Of a DNA stretch of 64,000 nucleotides, positions 1-8,478 are shown piece by piece. The notes under the pieces were generated by a model, which made no database searches, was not told the DNA's origin, and saw only the letters and a list, made by a program, of their open reading frames with translations. The position numbers were made by a program, and so were the translations under genes. Position 1 is the stretch's first letter. Each line of letters starts with the position of its first letter. Location: the NCBI GenBank assembly GCA_031460455.1, contig JAVKTQ010000002.1, positions 124,001 through 188,000 of the forward strand. The letters are read 5' to 3'. The stretch is from Sporomusaceae bacterium (GTDB taxonomy: Bacteria; Bacillota; Negativicutes; Sporomusales; UBA7701).

Positions 1-298
1 CGTCGATGTCGTTGCTCCTGCGGGCGCCGCAGTGAGGGCGATGTGGGGAGGACGGGTGACGGAAATTTACGAGGACAGGCAGTACGGGCTGACGGTGGCG
101 GTGGCCGGAGGCGGCTACACCGTACACTACGGTTCACTGGCCGCCGTCGTCGTGGCCAGAGACCAGCACCTTCCAGCCGGCGCCAGCGTCGGCACCGTCG
201 GGGAGGCGCCCGGCGAACGGTACCCCCATCTCCACCTGGCAGTCAAAGGCGGCGACAAGTATGTCGACCCACAGGAACTGCTGGCGAAAAGCGAATAG
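1..298 (+). CDS. M23 (LytM-type) peptidase domain protein, 3' part only; SpoIIQ-like
   Basis: The reading frame is open from base 2 to the stop at 296-298, giving the last 98 residues of a LytM/M23 domain. The typical PHLHLAVK ending with its HxH motif is present at about residues 75-80 of this fragment. The usual YGHL segment reads YGSL here, so one of the catalytic histidines appears to be missing; the first metal ligands lie outside the window. SpoIIQ is the forespore protein of the SpoIIQ-SpoIIIAH channel in endospore formers. That identity is inferred from the following order spoIIID then mbl/mreB, which matches Bacillus subtilis. A cell-wall endopeptidase is the alternative. Confidence 0.75.
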   Translation, partial: VDVVAPAGAAVRAMWGGRVTEIYEDRQYGLTVAVAGGGYTVHYGSLAAVVVARDQHLPAGASVGTVGEAPGERYPHLHLAVKGGDKYVDPQELLAKSE

Positions 299-330
299 CG
301 GCTTCCCGCCCTCCGTCCCGACGGCGGCCG

Positions 331-360
331 AAAATGCGTGACATGTCACGCATTTTTTTG
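331..360 (+). terminator. Rho-independent terminator, perfect palindrome
   Basis: A 26-base stretch at 331-356 equals its own reverse complement (core GCGTGACATGTCACGC) and runs into seven T residues. It lies 33 bases after the M23 stop and before spoIIID, so it probably ends the upstream transcript. Confidence 0.8.
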
Positions 361-412
361 TTTTGTCCGCATATACATGGTAGCAAACGGAGGGCGAGGG
401 GGAAATTGGGAT

Positions 413-679
413 ATGAAGGACTATATCCGCAAGCGGGTGCTGGACATCTGTAACCACATACTCGAAAGCAAGCACACGGTAAGACAGACGGCAACCGTTT
501 TCGGGGTAAGCAAAAGTACCGTACATAAAGATATGATCGAGCGACTTCCCACAATCAACAAACGGCTGGCAAACAAGGTGCGTCATATCCTGGAGATCAA
601 CAAGGCTGAACGCCACATCCGCGGCGGCGAGGCGACCAGGAAGAAGTATAAAGACGGCAAAGAAAATAGTGAGAAATAA
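413..679 (+). CDS. spoIIID: Sporulation transcriptional regulator SpoIIID
   Basis: This gives an 88-residue protein; family members are about 90 residues. It starts MKDYIRKRVLDIC and has a helix-turn-helix at about residues 22-42 (VRQTATVFGVSKSTVHKDM). A basic C-terminal tail follows, as expected for the second DNA-contacting element. SpoIIID is a monomeric DNA-binding protein that switches mother-cell genes on and off after sigma-E. The ATG at 413 was chosen because it has an AGGGGG-like ribosome site and the family N-terminus; the frame stays open upstream to 338 without a good site. Its presence indicates that the host makes endospores. Downstream is mbl/mreB, the classical neighbour. Confidence 0.95.
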   Translation: MKDYIRKRVLDICNHILESKHTVRQTATVFGVSKSTVHKDMIERLPTINKRLANKVRHILEINKAERHIRGGEATRKKYKDGKENSEK

Positions 680-685
680 AAGGAA

Positions 686-714
686 TTGCTGTCATAAGAT
701 AGAATTAATAGTAT
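686..714 (+). promoter_or_regulatory. Possible sigma-A promoter for mbl/mreB
   Basis: TTGCTG at 686-691 and TAGTAT at 709-714 are 17 bases apart, in AT-rich sequence between spoIIID and mreB. The T-rich hairpin at 725-759 lies between this site and the gene, so it may act as an attenuator. Confidence 0.4.
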
Positions 715-724
715 TATTTATTGC

Positions 725-759
725 AAAGAGTGACACTGTTCGAGTTAGCTCTTTTTTTT
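725..759 (+). terminator. Candidate terminator after spoIIID
   Basis: AAAGAG at 725-730 can pair with CTCTTT at 749-754, followed by a run of T. The inner part of the hairpin is imperfect, so strength is uncertain. Confidence 0.45.
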
Positions 760-811
760 GGCCTCAAAGGGACAAGCTTTAGAGATTGCAGTAGGGGAAA
801 GGAGTTTCGGA

Positions 812-1840
812 ATGTTCGGAATGTCTATGGATATCGGGGTGGACTTGGGAACAGCTACCGTACTGGTATATATAAAAGGCAAGGGGATCGTTCTGCGTGA
901 GCCGTCGGTCGTGGCTATCGACCGCGACACCAACCGCATCATCGCGATCGGCGAGGAAGCCCGCCGGATGCTGGGGAGGACGCCGGGCAACATCGTGGCC
1001 ATCCGTCCTTTGCGTGAAGGCGTTATCGCCGACTACGACACGACGGAAAGCATGCTCCGCCATTTCATCGAGAAGGTGGCCGGCCGGAGTATGTTCTTCA
1101 AGCCGCGCATCATGGTGTGCGTGCCGTCCGGTGTCACGACCGTGGAGAAACGGGCGGTGCTGGAGGCGGCCATGCAGGCCGGGGCCCGCAAGACATACCT
1201 TATCGAAGAACCGCTGGCGGCCGCCCTCGGCGCCGGTCTGGTGATATCCGAGCCGTGCGGATCGATGGTCGTCGATATCGGCGGCGGCACCACCGACGTA
1301 GCGGTGCTGAGCCTCGGCGGCATCGTCGTAAGCGAGTCGCTCAGGGTCGGCGGCGACAAGTTTGACGAAGCGCTGGTACGTTACATCAAGAAGGAATATA
1401 ATATCATGATCGGCGAACGCACTGCAGAGGAAATCAAGGTCAATGTCGGCACCGCGTTCCCGTCCGGCCGCAACGAATCGATGGAGATTCGCGGCCGCGA
1501 TCTGGTGTCCGGCCTGCCGAAAACAATGCGGATCGGCTCCACGGAAACGCGTGAGGCTTTGGCGGAACCGATTTCCCTCATAATCGAATGCGTCAAGACA
1601 GTGCTGGAGAAAACCCCGCCAGAACTGGCGGCCGACATCGTCGATCGCGGCATCGTCATGACCGGCGGCGGCTCACTCCTCCACGGGCTGGACAGACTTA
1701 TCAGCCAGGAAACCGGCATACCCACCTATCTGGCCGACGACCCGCTGTCCTGCGTGGCGCTGGGCACCGGCAAGGCGCTGGAGTCGCTCGAGACTATCCA
1801 GGATTCGTTGACGACAATAAAAAAAGGCAGCATAGCGTAA
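812..1840 (+). CDS. mbl: Rod shape-determining protein, MreB/Mbl family
   Basis: This encodes a 342-residue actin-like ATPase, the usual MreB length. The phosphate-1 loop reads [14 protein letters not shown] near residues 6-19. The phosphate-2 loop is [16 protein letters not shown] near 155-170, and the adenosine motif is [11 protein letters not shown] near 284-294. MreB filaments guide lateral wall synthesis under the membrane. The start at 812 has an ideal AAAGGAG site seven bases upstream; a TTG at 758 in frame lacks one. Being next to spoIIID favours the Mbl paralogue over the mreBCD copy, but I cannot tell the two apart by sequence alone. Confidence 0.93.
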   Translation: MFGMSMDIGVDLGTATVLVYIKGKGIVLREPSVVAIDRDTNRIIAIGEEARRMLGRTPGNIVAIRPLREGVIADYDTTESMLRHFIEKVAGRSMFFKPRIMVCVPSGVTTVEKRAVLEAAMQAGARKTYLIEEPLAAALGAGLVISEPCGSMVVDIGGGTTDVAVLSLGGIVVSESLRVGGDKFDEALVRYIKKEYNIMIGERTAEEIKVNVGTAFPSGRNESMEIRGRDLVSGLPKTMRIGSTETREALAEPISLIIECVKTVLEKTPPELAADIVDRGIVMTGGGSLLHGLDRLISQETGIPTYLADDPLSCVALGTGKALESLETIQDSLTTIKKGSIA

Positions 1841-1845
1841 AAGCT

Positions 1846-1890
1846 CGGCCGTCTGAGGATAGGAACCTCGGACGGCCGCTTATTTTTGGC
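1846..1890 (+). terminator. Rho-independent terminator after mbl/mreB
   Basis: CGGCCGTCTGAGG (1846-1858) pairs with CCTCGGACGGCCG (1866-1878) with one mismatch, followed by a T-rich stretch. It separates mreB from the flagellar genes. Confidence 0.8.
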
Positions 1891-1920
1891 TTTTTCCACA
1901 ACTTTCCTGGGCGGAAAAGC

Positions 1921-1947
1921 TTAAGAAATAGCTTTTTTCATCGATAA
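1921..1947 (+). promoter_or_regulatory. Possible sigma-28 (SigD/FliA) promoter for the flg operon
   Basis: TTAAGAAA at 1921-1928 and ATCGATAA at 1940-1947 are 11 bases apart. They match the flagellar sigma consensus (TAAAGTTT, 11 bases, GCCGATAA) at four and six of eight positions. The site is 21 bases before the flgF start. Confidence 0.45.
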
Positions 1948-1967
1948 ATAGAATAGGAGGTGAATGG

Positions 1968-2720
1968 ATGATAAGGGGAATTTATGTCGCCGGGTCGGGG
2001 ATGATGACCGAGGCGGCGAGGACCGACATCATCGCCAATAACCTCGCCAACGCGAGCACGGCGGGCTATCGCAAAGATATCGCCGTCGGCAAGGACTTCC
2101 GCAACATGCTCATCCAGCGGATCAACGACGGGCCGAATCGCCCGGCCATCGGCAGCATGGGGGTCGGCTCGGTTATCGACGAGGTTGCTACCATCCACAC
2201 CCAGGGAATGATGAGGCAGACCGGCAACAAGTACGATCTGGCCATCGAAGGCCGCGGCTTTTTCGCGGTGGAAACGCCGGCCGGAGTTCGTTACACCCGC
2301 AACGGCAGCTTTACCCGCAGCGCCCAGGGCGAACTGGTTACCCAGGACGGATACCGGGTACTCGGCCAGGGTGGGGCCATTCAGCTGGGCGACCCTCAAA
2401 GCAAGGTCGACATCGTCGAAGACGGCCGGATCATGGTGGACGACGCGGACGCCGACACGCTGAGGATTGCAGGCTTCGCCGACGAGAAGCGGCTTGTCAA
2501 AGAGGGCGCCACGCTGTTTGCCGCCGGACCTGGCCAGCAGGAAGAACCGGCTGAGGGCATCCTGATACGCGAGGGCTACCTCGAACTCTCCAACGTCAAT
2601 GTGGTGGCCGAGATGGTCAATCTTATCACCGGCTACCGGGCCTACGAGATCAACAGCAAAGCCGTGCAGGCCCATGATTCGCTGCTTGACAAAGCCGTCA
2701 ATGATGTAGGCAGAGTGTAA
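1968..2720 (+). CDS. flgF: Flagellar proximal-rod protein FlgF (FlhO-like)
   Basis: This 250-residue protein starts MIRGIYVAGSGM and carries the rod/hook N-terminal motif DIIANNLANASTAGYRKD at about residues 21-38. The C-terminal rod motif is VNVVAEMVNLITGYRAYEINSKAVQ near 207-231. FlgF is an axial rod subunit exported by the flagellar type III system. An AGGAGGTGAATGG site precedes the start. It is the first gene of flgF-flgG-flgA-flgH-flgI-flgJ. The position after mbl mirrors flhO-flhP of Bacillus, but here P- and L-ring genes follow. Confidence 0.93.
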   Translation: MIRGIYVAGSGMMTEAARTDIIANNLANASTAGYRKDIAVGKDFRNMLIQRINDGPNRPAIGSMGVGSVIDEVATIHTQGMMRQTGNKYDLAIEGRGFFAVETPAGVRYTRNGSFTRSAQGELVTQDGYRVLGQGGAIQLGDPQSKVDIVEDGRIMVDDADADTLRIAGFADEKRLVKEGATLFAAGPGQQEEPAEGILIREGYLELSNVNVVAEMVNLITGYRAYEINSKAVQAHDSLLDKAVNDVGRV

Positions 2721-2816
2721 AACTAGTTTTTTGGGGCTGGACTTTACAAGAAGCCCCGGGGGGTCGCCGACCGACTGAGGCGGCCTGAAATCGGAAAACC
2801 GGGAGGTAAACTCAAT

Positions 2817-3605
2817 ATGATGCGCGCGTTATGGACGGCCGGCACGGGTATGGTAGCCCAGCAGGCCAATATTGACGTTATTTCCAATAACCTGGCGAAC
2901 GTCAATACCACCGGCTTCAAGAAAAGCCGCGCCGATTTCCAGGACCTGATGTACCAGACCGTCCGCCAGGCTGGGGCGACGACCGGCCCCGACACGCAAT
3001 TGCCCACAGGCATTCAGATCGGCCACGGCGTCCGCCAGGTGGCGACACAGAAAATTTACACCATGGGCAATCTTCAGAGTACCGGCAATCAACTCGATAT
3101 CGCCATCGAGGGCGACGGCTTCTTCAGGATAACAATGCCGGACGGGACGCTCAATTACACCCGGGACGGCGCCTTCAAAAAGGACAGCGCCGGACGGATA
3201 GTGACGTCCGAAGGTTATCCGCTCGAGCCGCTGATCACCATCCCCGAAGGTACCACCGAGATTACGATTTCTTCCGACGGCCGCGTGACGGCCACCATCC
3301 CCACCCAGACCAATCCGCAAGAACTCGGCCAGATTCAGTTGGCCCGGTTTACCAACCCGGCCGGCCTGGAGAGCGTCGGCCGCAACCTGCTCAAGGAGAC
3401 GGCGGCTTCCGGGGCGCCGGTCGATAGCAATCCGGGCTCGGACGGCGCCGGTACGCTGGTGCAGAAATACGTCGAGATGTCCAACGTCCAGGTTGTGGAA
3501 GAGATGGTCAACATGATCGTCGCCGAGCGGGCGTATCAGATGAACTCCAAAGCGATCACGACCAGCGACTCAATGCTCGAGATTGCCGCCAACCTCAAGC
3601 GATAG
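2817..3605 (+). CDS. flgG: Flagellar distal-rod protein FlgG
   Basis: The 262-residue length is normal for FlgG. The N-terminal motif is [12 protein letters not shown] followed by [19 protein letters not shown]. The C-terminal motif [26 protein letters not shown] ends the protein, as in other distal rod proteins. FlgG forms the distal rod that passes through the P and L rings. It follows flgF after 96 bases, with GGGAGG before the start. The next gene starts within ten bases of its stop. Confidence 0.95.
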   Translation: MMRALWTAGTGMVAQQANIDVISNNLANVNTTGFKKSRADFQDLMYQTVRQAGATTGPDTQLPTGIQIGHGVRQVATQKIYTMGNLQSTGNQLDIAIEGDGFFRITMPDGTLNYTRDGAFKKDSAGRIVTSEGYPLEPLITIPEGTTEITISSDGRVTATIPTQTNPQELGQIQLARFTNPAGLESVGRNLLKETAASGAPVDSNPGSDGAGTLVQKYVEMSNVQVVEEMVNMIVAERAYQMNSKAITTSDSMLEIAANLKR

Positions 3606-3614
3606 GTGAAGGTC

Positions 3615-4586
3615 ATGGCTAGGATACTGGTGATGCTGGCGCTTTTGTGCCTTTGCGCCGTACCCGCGTCGGCCGCTCCGGTGACGGTCGCGGTGAACGC
3701 CGAGGTCACCGTCGTCGGTCCGATTATCACCCTCGGCGAACTGGCGACAATCACCGGTGAGGACAAGGAAAGAATAAAAGCGCTGGCCGCCACCAAACTC
3801 GGCAATGCGCCATCGCCCGGACATCGCCTGTCCTTGACCAGCGATACGCTTGGTACGCGGCTGGCAGCTTCAGGCGCGGATCTGGGGGAAATAAACTGGC
3901 TGGTGCCGCCGACGATTGTCGTAACCACCGCCGCCCAGACGATCAGCGGCGAAAGGCTGCAGGCCGCAGCCTCCGAAGCTCTTCAGACCCAGCTGGCTGG
4001 CGACGGCGACACCGAACTGTCGGTAACGCCGCTCGGCGCTGCGCCCGACGTTATGGCCCCTCTCGGCAGCGTCGACATCAAAGCCGAATTCCCGGCCGGC
4101 ATCCGCTACAACGCACCCACCGCCGCGGTCGTCGCCATCAGCGCCGACGGGCGACCGTTTACGACCGTGAGCCTCCGCTTCAACATCAAAGCTTACCAGC
4201 AGGTTGTGGTCGCGGCGCGCAACATCGCCGCCCGCGAGGCGATAACGGCCGACAGCGTGCGCACCGAGAGGCGCGAGGTCGGCAAGATAGCCGGGTATAT
4301 CACCGATATCGGCAAAGTCATGGGTCTGGCCGCCCGACGCCCGATTACCGCCGGCACGCCGCTGACCGAATCAGCCGTCGACAAACCGCTGATGATCAGA
4401 CGGGGAACGGTGGTGACCATCCTGGTGAAGACAGGCGGCATGATTATAGCCGCCGGCGGTCAGACGATGCAGGACGGCCGCGAAGGGGAAATCATCCGGG
4501 TGCAAAACGTGACCTCCAAGCGCATCGTCAGCGCCCGGGTTGTCGATATGAATACCGTCCAGGTAATAATTTACGGTGGAAGGTGA
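3615..4586 (+). CDS. flgA: Flagellar P-ring assembly chaperone FlgA
   Basis: This encodes a 323-residue exported protein with a signal peptide (MARILVMLALLCLCAVPASA). A SAF domain lies around residues 190-255 (QVVVAARNIAAREAITADSV), and a C-terminal FlgA fold ends in VQVIIYGGR. FlgA is the periplasmic chaperone for polymerising FlgI into the P ring. It is longer than the 219-residue E. coli protein because of an extra N-terminal domain. ATG 3615 has AGGTGA upstream; GTG 3606 in frame touches the flgG stop and has no site. The gene overlaps the ribosome-site region of flgH. Confidence 0.9.
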   Translation: MARILVMLALLCLCAVPASAAPVTVAVNAEVTVVGPIITLGELATITGEDKERIKALAATKLGNAPSPGHRLSLTSDTLGTRLAASGADLGEINWLVPPTIVVTTAAQTISGERLQAAASEALQTQLAGDGDTELSVTPLGAAPDVMAPLGSVDIKAEFPAGIRYNAPTAAVVAISADGRPFTTVSLRFNIKAYQQVVVAARNIAAREAITADSVRTERREVGKIAGYITDIGKVMGLAARRPITAGTPLTESAVDKPLMIRRGTVVTILVKTGGMIIAAGGQTMQDGREGEIIRVQNVTSKRIVSARVVDMNTVQVIIYGGR

Positions 4587-4593
4587 AGCTATC

Positions 4594-5190
4594 ATGATGT
4601 CGAATATTTACATAAAAGCAACAATCCTGTCGATGGTGCTGGCTCTCGCGCTGCTCGTTCCGCTGCAGCATCAGGCCGAGGCTACGTCGCTGTGGGCTGA
4701 ACAGACCAGCCTGTTCGGCGACCGCAAGGCCCGCGCCGTGGGCGACAGCCTGACGATCGTCATCAGCGAGTCATCGACCGCCAGCCGCTCCGGCACTGCT
4801 AACAATTCAAAATCGGCCAGCAATAGCATGGCAGCCGGCACCGGCGTATTCAAGTGGCTCGCCGCTGCCGAGGCAAGCGGCAAAGACAGCTTTAAGGCCG
4901 ATGGCAAAATAACCAACACTAATGCCGTAACCGGCCGGATTACCGTTCAAGTGACGGGGGTCAAGCCGAACGGCAACCTCTTAGTCTCCGGGACGCAGAG
5001 CATCAATCAGAACGGCGAGGAACAGAAAATAACCATCACCGGCGAGGTTCGTCCCGAAGATATCAGCGCCGACAACGCCGTCCTGTCGTCAAACGTCGCC
5101 AACGCCCAGCTCAAGATCGACGGCAAAGGGCCGATCGCGAACAAGCAGCGGCAGGGAATCCTCACCCAGATATTCAATCTCCTGTTCTAG
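4594..5190 (+). CDS. flgH: Flagellar L-ring protein FlgH
   Basis: This is a 198-residue exported protein of the FlgH family, recognised by SLWAEQTSLFGDRKARAVGDSLTI after the signal peptide. The later segments VTGVKPNGNLLVSGTQSI and VRPEDISADNAVLSS are also typical. FlgH forms the L ring in the outer membrane. The E. coli protein is a lipoprotein, but here I see no lipobox cysteine; the signal looks type I, so the ring may sit in the membrane differently. The start is at 4594 (or 4597), seven bases after AGGTGA; GTG 4576 overlaps flgA. Confidence 0.92.
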   Translation: MMSNIYIKATILSMVLALALLVPLQHQAEATSLWAEQTSLFGDRKARAVGDSLTIVISESSTASRSGTANNSKSASNSMAAGTGVFKWLAAAEASGKDSFKADGKITNTNAVTGRITVQVTGVKPNGNLLVSGTQSINQNGEEQKITITGEVRPEDISADNAVLSSNVANAQLKIDGKGPIANKQRQGILTQIFNLLF

Positions 5191-5208
5191 CCGGAAAGGG
5201 ATAATGTG

Positions 5209-6312
5209 ATGCGCAGACTAATCGCTTTAATCCTGATAACGATACTGTTGGCCGCGAGCGCCGCTCCGGCCCTGGCCTACGGCCCCCGCATCAAGGATGT
5301 CGCCAAGCTTCAGGGGGTGCGCAGCAACCAGATTTACGGCTATGGACTTGTCGTCGGCCTTGCCGGCACTGGCGACTCCGACAAGAGCACCTTCACCATC
5401 CAATCGATCGTCAATATGCTGAAAACCTTCGGTATCACTATCTCCACCGCCCAGCTCAAGCCAAAGAACGTGGGGGCGGTGATGGTGACGGCGCAGTTGC
5501 CGCCGTTTGTCAAACCGGGCGATACCATCGACATAACAGTTTCGTCCATGGGCGACGCCAAGAGCCTCCAGGGAGGCACGCTGCTGCAAACGCCGCTCAA
5601 GGCGGCTAACGGGGCGGTCTACGCTGTTGGCCAGGGGCCTCTTTCGATCGGCGGATTCTCCGCCGGCGGCGGCGGCGCCAGCCAGCAGAAAAATCATGTC
5701 ACCGTTGGCTCCATTCCCAGCGGCGCCATTGTCGAACGCGACGTTCCCACCCAGTTCGAGGACGGCGGCAGCGTCGTCTTCGTCCTCAACAAACCGGATT
5801 TCACTACCGCCAGCCGCATCTCCGAAGCTGTCGACCGCCGCTTCGGCCCCATCTCCAAGGCCCGCGACGCCGGCTCGGTGGCAATATTCGTACCGCTCGA
5901 ATACACCGGCAACCTGGTCGGCTTCGTAGCCGCCCTGGAAGAGCTGCCGGTAACCCCGGACAACGCCGCAAAGGTCGTCGTCAACGAGCGGACCGGTACC
6001 GTCGTAATGGGCGGCCATGTCACCATCGACACAGTGGCCGTGGCTCAGGGCGGCCTGACGGTGAAGATCGCCAAATCGAACGAGGTGTCGCAGCCGCCGC
6101 CCCTGTCCGGCGGTTCGACTGTGGTCACCCCGACAACCTCTGTAGACGTAAAAGATCAGCCCGCGCCGCTCGTCGTTCTCCCGGCCACGGCCAGCGTCAG
6201 CGACCTTGTCAGCGCCCTCAACGCGGTCGGCGCCACGCCCCGCGAAGTGATATCCATCCTCCAGGCCATCAAAGCGGCCGGCGCTCTTCACGCCGAGCTG
6301 CAGCTCATATAG
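5209..6312 (+). CDS. flgI: Flagellar P-ring protein FlgI
   Basis: The 367-residue product has a signal peptide (MRRLIALILITILLAASAAPALA). The FlgI hallmark YGPRIKDVAKLQGVRSNQ follows, then GYGLVVGLAGTGDSDKS near residues 45-60. FlgI forms the P ring around the distal rod in the periplasm, and its presence with flgH implies a Gram-negative-type basal body. GTG 5206 directly precedes ATG 5209 in frame, with a GGAAAGGG site. It ends VISILQAIKAAGALHAELQLI as other FlgI proteins do. The flgJ frame follows closely. Confidence 0.95.
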   Translation: MRRLIALILITILLAASAAPALAYGPRIKDVAKLQGVRSNQIYGYGLVVGLAGTGDSDKSTFTIQSIVNMLKTFGITISTAQLKPKNVGAVMVTAQLPPFVKPGDTIDITVSSMGDAKSLQGGTLLQTPLKAANGAVYAVGQGPLSIGGFSAGGGGASQQKNHVTVGSIPSGAIVERDVPTQFEDGGSVVFVLNKPDFTTASRISEAVDRRFGPISKARDAGSVAIFVPLEYTGNLVGFVAALEELPVTPDNAAKVVVNERTGTVVMGGHVTIDTVAVAQGGLTVKIAKSNEVSQPPPLSGGSTVVTPTTSVDVKDQPAPLVVLPATASVSDLVSALNAVGATPREVISILQAIKAAGALHAELQLI

Positions 6313-6324
6313 GCGGTGAAGGCC

Positions 6325-6657
6325 ATGCAGATTAAAGGACCGTCCGCCGCCGTCGCGGCCGCGGGCACAAAGGCTGCCGCCGGCAGGGACGCCAAGGAGG
6401 ACGCTAAACTCAAGGCGGCCTGTACCGAAATGGAAGCAGTCTTCCTGAACCTCTTGATGAAGGAGATGCGCAAATCGGTGCCGAAAGGCGGCCTCGTTGG
6501 CAACAGCTCTCAGGAAGACATCATGCGCTCGCTCCTCGACAGCGAGATGACCAAGAATATGGCGCAATCCGGAGGGGTTGGCCTGGCAGAGATGCTCTAC
6601 CGCCAGCTCAGCGCCCACGACGCACCGTCCGACAACAAAGGCCAGGCACCCAGTTAG
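6325..6657 (+). CDS. flgJ: Rod-binding protein FlgJ, N-terminal domain only
   Basis: This 110-residue protein matches the rod-capping domain of FlgJ: LKAACTEMEAVFLNLLMKEMRKSVPKGG, then QEDIMRSLLDSEMTKNMAQSGGVGLAEMLYRQL. The muramidase half of enterobacterial FlgJ is absent, so another enzyme must open the wall for the rod. FlgJ caps the growing rod in the periplasm. ATG 6325 is preferred because AGGCGGTGAAGG lies just upstream; GTG 6316 is the alternative. It closes the flagellar block. Confidence 0.88.
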   Translation: MQIKGPSAAVAAAGTKAAAGRDAKEDAKLKAACTEMEAVFLNLLMKEMRKSVPKGGLVGNSSQEDIMRSLLDSEMTKNMAQSGGVGLAEMLYRQLSAHDAPSDNKGQAPS

Positions 6658-6692
6658 TGCTTGGCTTTTTACCATCAAAGGGAGGGACTGTT

Positions 6693-8108
6693 TTGACCAA
6701 GTTTCGACGCAGCATCAGCCTTCTGCTGGCGGTATGGATCGTCGCGGCCCTGGCACTGGTCCAGGCGGCGCCCCCCGTCGTTCAGAAGGTCCGTTTCCAT
6801 CAGACGGCGGAGAAGGTGCGGCTGGTCTTTGATATGAGCGCCGTGCCGGATTTCAACGTCACGCTTGAGCAGGACCCGCTTCGCCTCCTTATTGACATGC
6901 CTGCGACCGCCGCCAAGGGTGTACCCCGCCAATTCGTGCTCAACGATCCCTTCGTCGCCGCGGTGGAAATCCAGGATGCCGGTCCCGGACAGGTCAGGGT
7001 AGCCATCAACCTCAACATGAATGTCAGCCACAAGGTATTCAAGCTTGCCAAACCCGAACGCCTGGTGGTGGATCTGTCAAAGGTCTACGAACAGAAAATT
7101 GAGCAGCAGGTGAAGCCGGGTATAAATTATACATTCTGGCAGCGGAGCCAGCCGTTCGGGCCGGTCAGCGCCCATATACTCCTCGTTGACCCTAAGGCCG
7201 GATTCACGCTGCAGCCGGTGCTGTCCAACGGGGCGGTGCAGGGACTGGAGACGCTGTCCGCGATGAGCGCGGGCGCAAGGGCGGCGGCGGCCGTCAACGG
7301 CTCATACTTCGCGCTGAACGGCGAGATCATCGGCTTACTGAAAATTAACGGCGAGATTATCAGCTCGCCAAACATCGCGCGGACGGCTGTGGGGATATTC
7401 CCCGACGGCCGGATAGTCTTCGACCAGGTGAACTGGCACGGCTATGCCGAACTGCCGGGCGGGCGGGCCGACCTCAGCGGCGTCAACCGCGCCCGCGGCG
7501 ACGACGAGCTCATCTTGTACACAGGCTACTACGGTCCAGCCACTGGCACAAACCCCTACGGCGCCGAATATGTCATCGGCCCGGATGGACGGGTAACCGC
7601 CGTGGGCCGGGGGAATATGCCGATTGGCGCCGGCAGCGTGGTGTTGTCGGCTCACGGGGCCCCGGCCAAACAACTGGCCGGCCTCAAGGTGGGTGACACC
7701 GTCACCGTCCGCCAAAGCCTCGGCCCGCATTGGGACGCCGCCGTCCATGCCCTCGGCGCCGGTCCGATGCTTATCAAGGAAGGCACCATCTACCTGACGA
7801 CCAAAACGGAGGAATTCGGCAGTGACGTCGCCGGTGGCCGCGCTCCCCGCACCGCTCTCGGCTTGACCAAAGCAGGACAGATCCTTCTGGTGGTGGTCGA
7901 CGGCCGCCAGGCTGCAAGCGCCGGCCTGACCCTGTTGGAGCTTGCTCTGTTCATGCAGGAGCTTGGGGCGGTAGAAGCTATGAACCTGGACGGCGGCGGC
8001 TCAAGCGAGATGGTTATCAACGACAAAATCGTCAACCACCCCTCGGACGGGCGCGAGCGCAAGGTCGCGGATGCCCTGGCGGTCGTTGCCGGCAGCCTTG
8101 CCAAATAG
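6693..8108 (+). CDS. AMIN domain plus phosphodiester glycosidase (NAGPA) domain protein
   Basis: The product is a 471-residue exported protein. After a signal peptide, an AMIN domain covers about residues 28-115 (VRFHQTAEKVRLVFDMS to RLVVDLSKVYE). AMIN domains bind peptidoglycan or envelope sites. A NAGPA domain covers about 190-465, with AAAVNGSYFALNGEIIG and the late motif NLDGGGSSEM near 431-440. NAGPA enzymes cleave GlcNAc phosphodiesters, so a wall glycopolymer is a possible substrate; that is inference. Translation probably starts at TTG 6693 after GGGAGGG. The gene begins 35 bases after flgJ and may be co-transcribed. Confidence 0.85.
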   Translation: MTKFRRSISLLLAVWIVAALALVQAAPPVVQKVRFHQTAEKVRLVFDMSAVPDFNVTLEQDPLRLLIDMPATAAKGVPRQFVLNDPFVAAVEIQDAGPGQVRVAINLNMNVSHKVFKLAKPERLVVDLSKVYEQKIEQQVKPGINYTFWQRSQPFGPVSAHILLVDPKAGFTLQPVLSNGAVQGLETLSAMSAGARAAAAVNGSYFALNGEIIGLLKINGEIISSPNIARTAVGIFPDGRIVFDQVNWHGYAELPGGRADLSGVNRARGDDELILYTGYYGPATGTNPYGAEYVIGPDGRVTAVGRGNMPIGAGSVVLSAHGAPAKQLAGLKVGDTVTVRQSLGPHWDAAVHALGAGPMLIKEGTIYLTTKTEEFGSDVAGGRAPRTALGLTKAGQILLVVVDGRQAASAGLTLLELALFMQELGAVEAMNLDGGGSSEMVINDKIVNHPSDGRERKVADALAVVAGSLAK

Positions 8109-8153
8109 CCGCGATAATGTATAATGAGTAGTAAGAAACGGAGGTGGGGAGAA

Positions 8154-8462
8154 ATGTTCCGACCCAAGAGTGTAGCCATTTTGACCGTTGTGCTGGTATT
8201 GGCGGCGGTAGCCTGGGCGATGGCGGCCGGGCCGCTTGTCGACCAGAAAAGCGTGCTGTCAGGCCGAGTGATCGCCGACGGTTTGGCCGTGCCCGGCGCA
8301 GGCGTCCGCGAAGGCAACGTCCTGGTGCGGGTCGAGGGCCTCACCGGCCCGGCGATCGCCGTCAGGGCGAATGTCGACGGGCAAGTACGGGAAGTGCTGG
8401 TTAAACCCGGTGACACGGTCCGTACCGGCGATGTGCTGGTCAGGATCGAGCCTCGCAAATAA
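8154..8462 (+). CDS. Small exported biotinyl-lipoyl-like (barrel-sandwich) protein
   Basis: This 102-residue protein has an N-terminal membrane helix or signal (residues 5-24). The rest is a single barrel-sandwich domain: VRVEGLTGPAIAVRANVDGQVREV, then LVKPGDTVRTGDVLVRIEP. The pattern matches HlyD-type adaptors and lipoyl domains, but there is no MKM lysine for cofactor attachment and no coiled-coil hairpin. A short ATG at 8124 exists, but GGAGGTGGGGAG directly before 8154 decides the start. It sits 16 bases ahead of the S55 gene and is probably translated with it. The function is unknown. Confidence 0.75.
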   Translation: MFRPKSVAILTVVLVLAAVAWAMAAGPLVDQKSVLSGRVIADGLAVPGAGVREGNVLVRVEGLTGPAIAVRANVDGQVREVLVKPGDTVRTGDVLVRIEPRK

Positions 8463-8478
8463 GGAAAGGGTTGATTGA

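Noticed and set aside
5227-6678. 483-codon minus-strand frame opposite flgI/flgJ, and a similar 578-codon one at 21211-22947 opposite bamA
   Set aside because: Both mirror strong family genes on the + strand, lack ribosome sites and have no domain signature.
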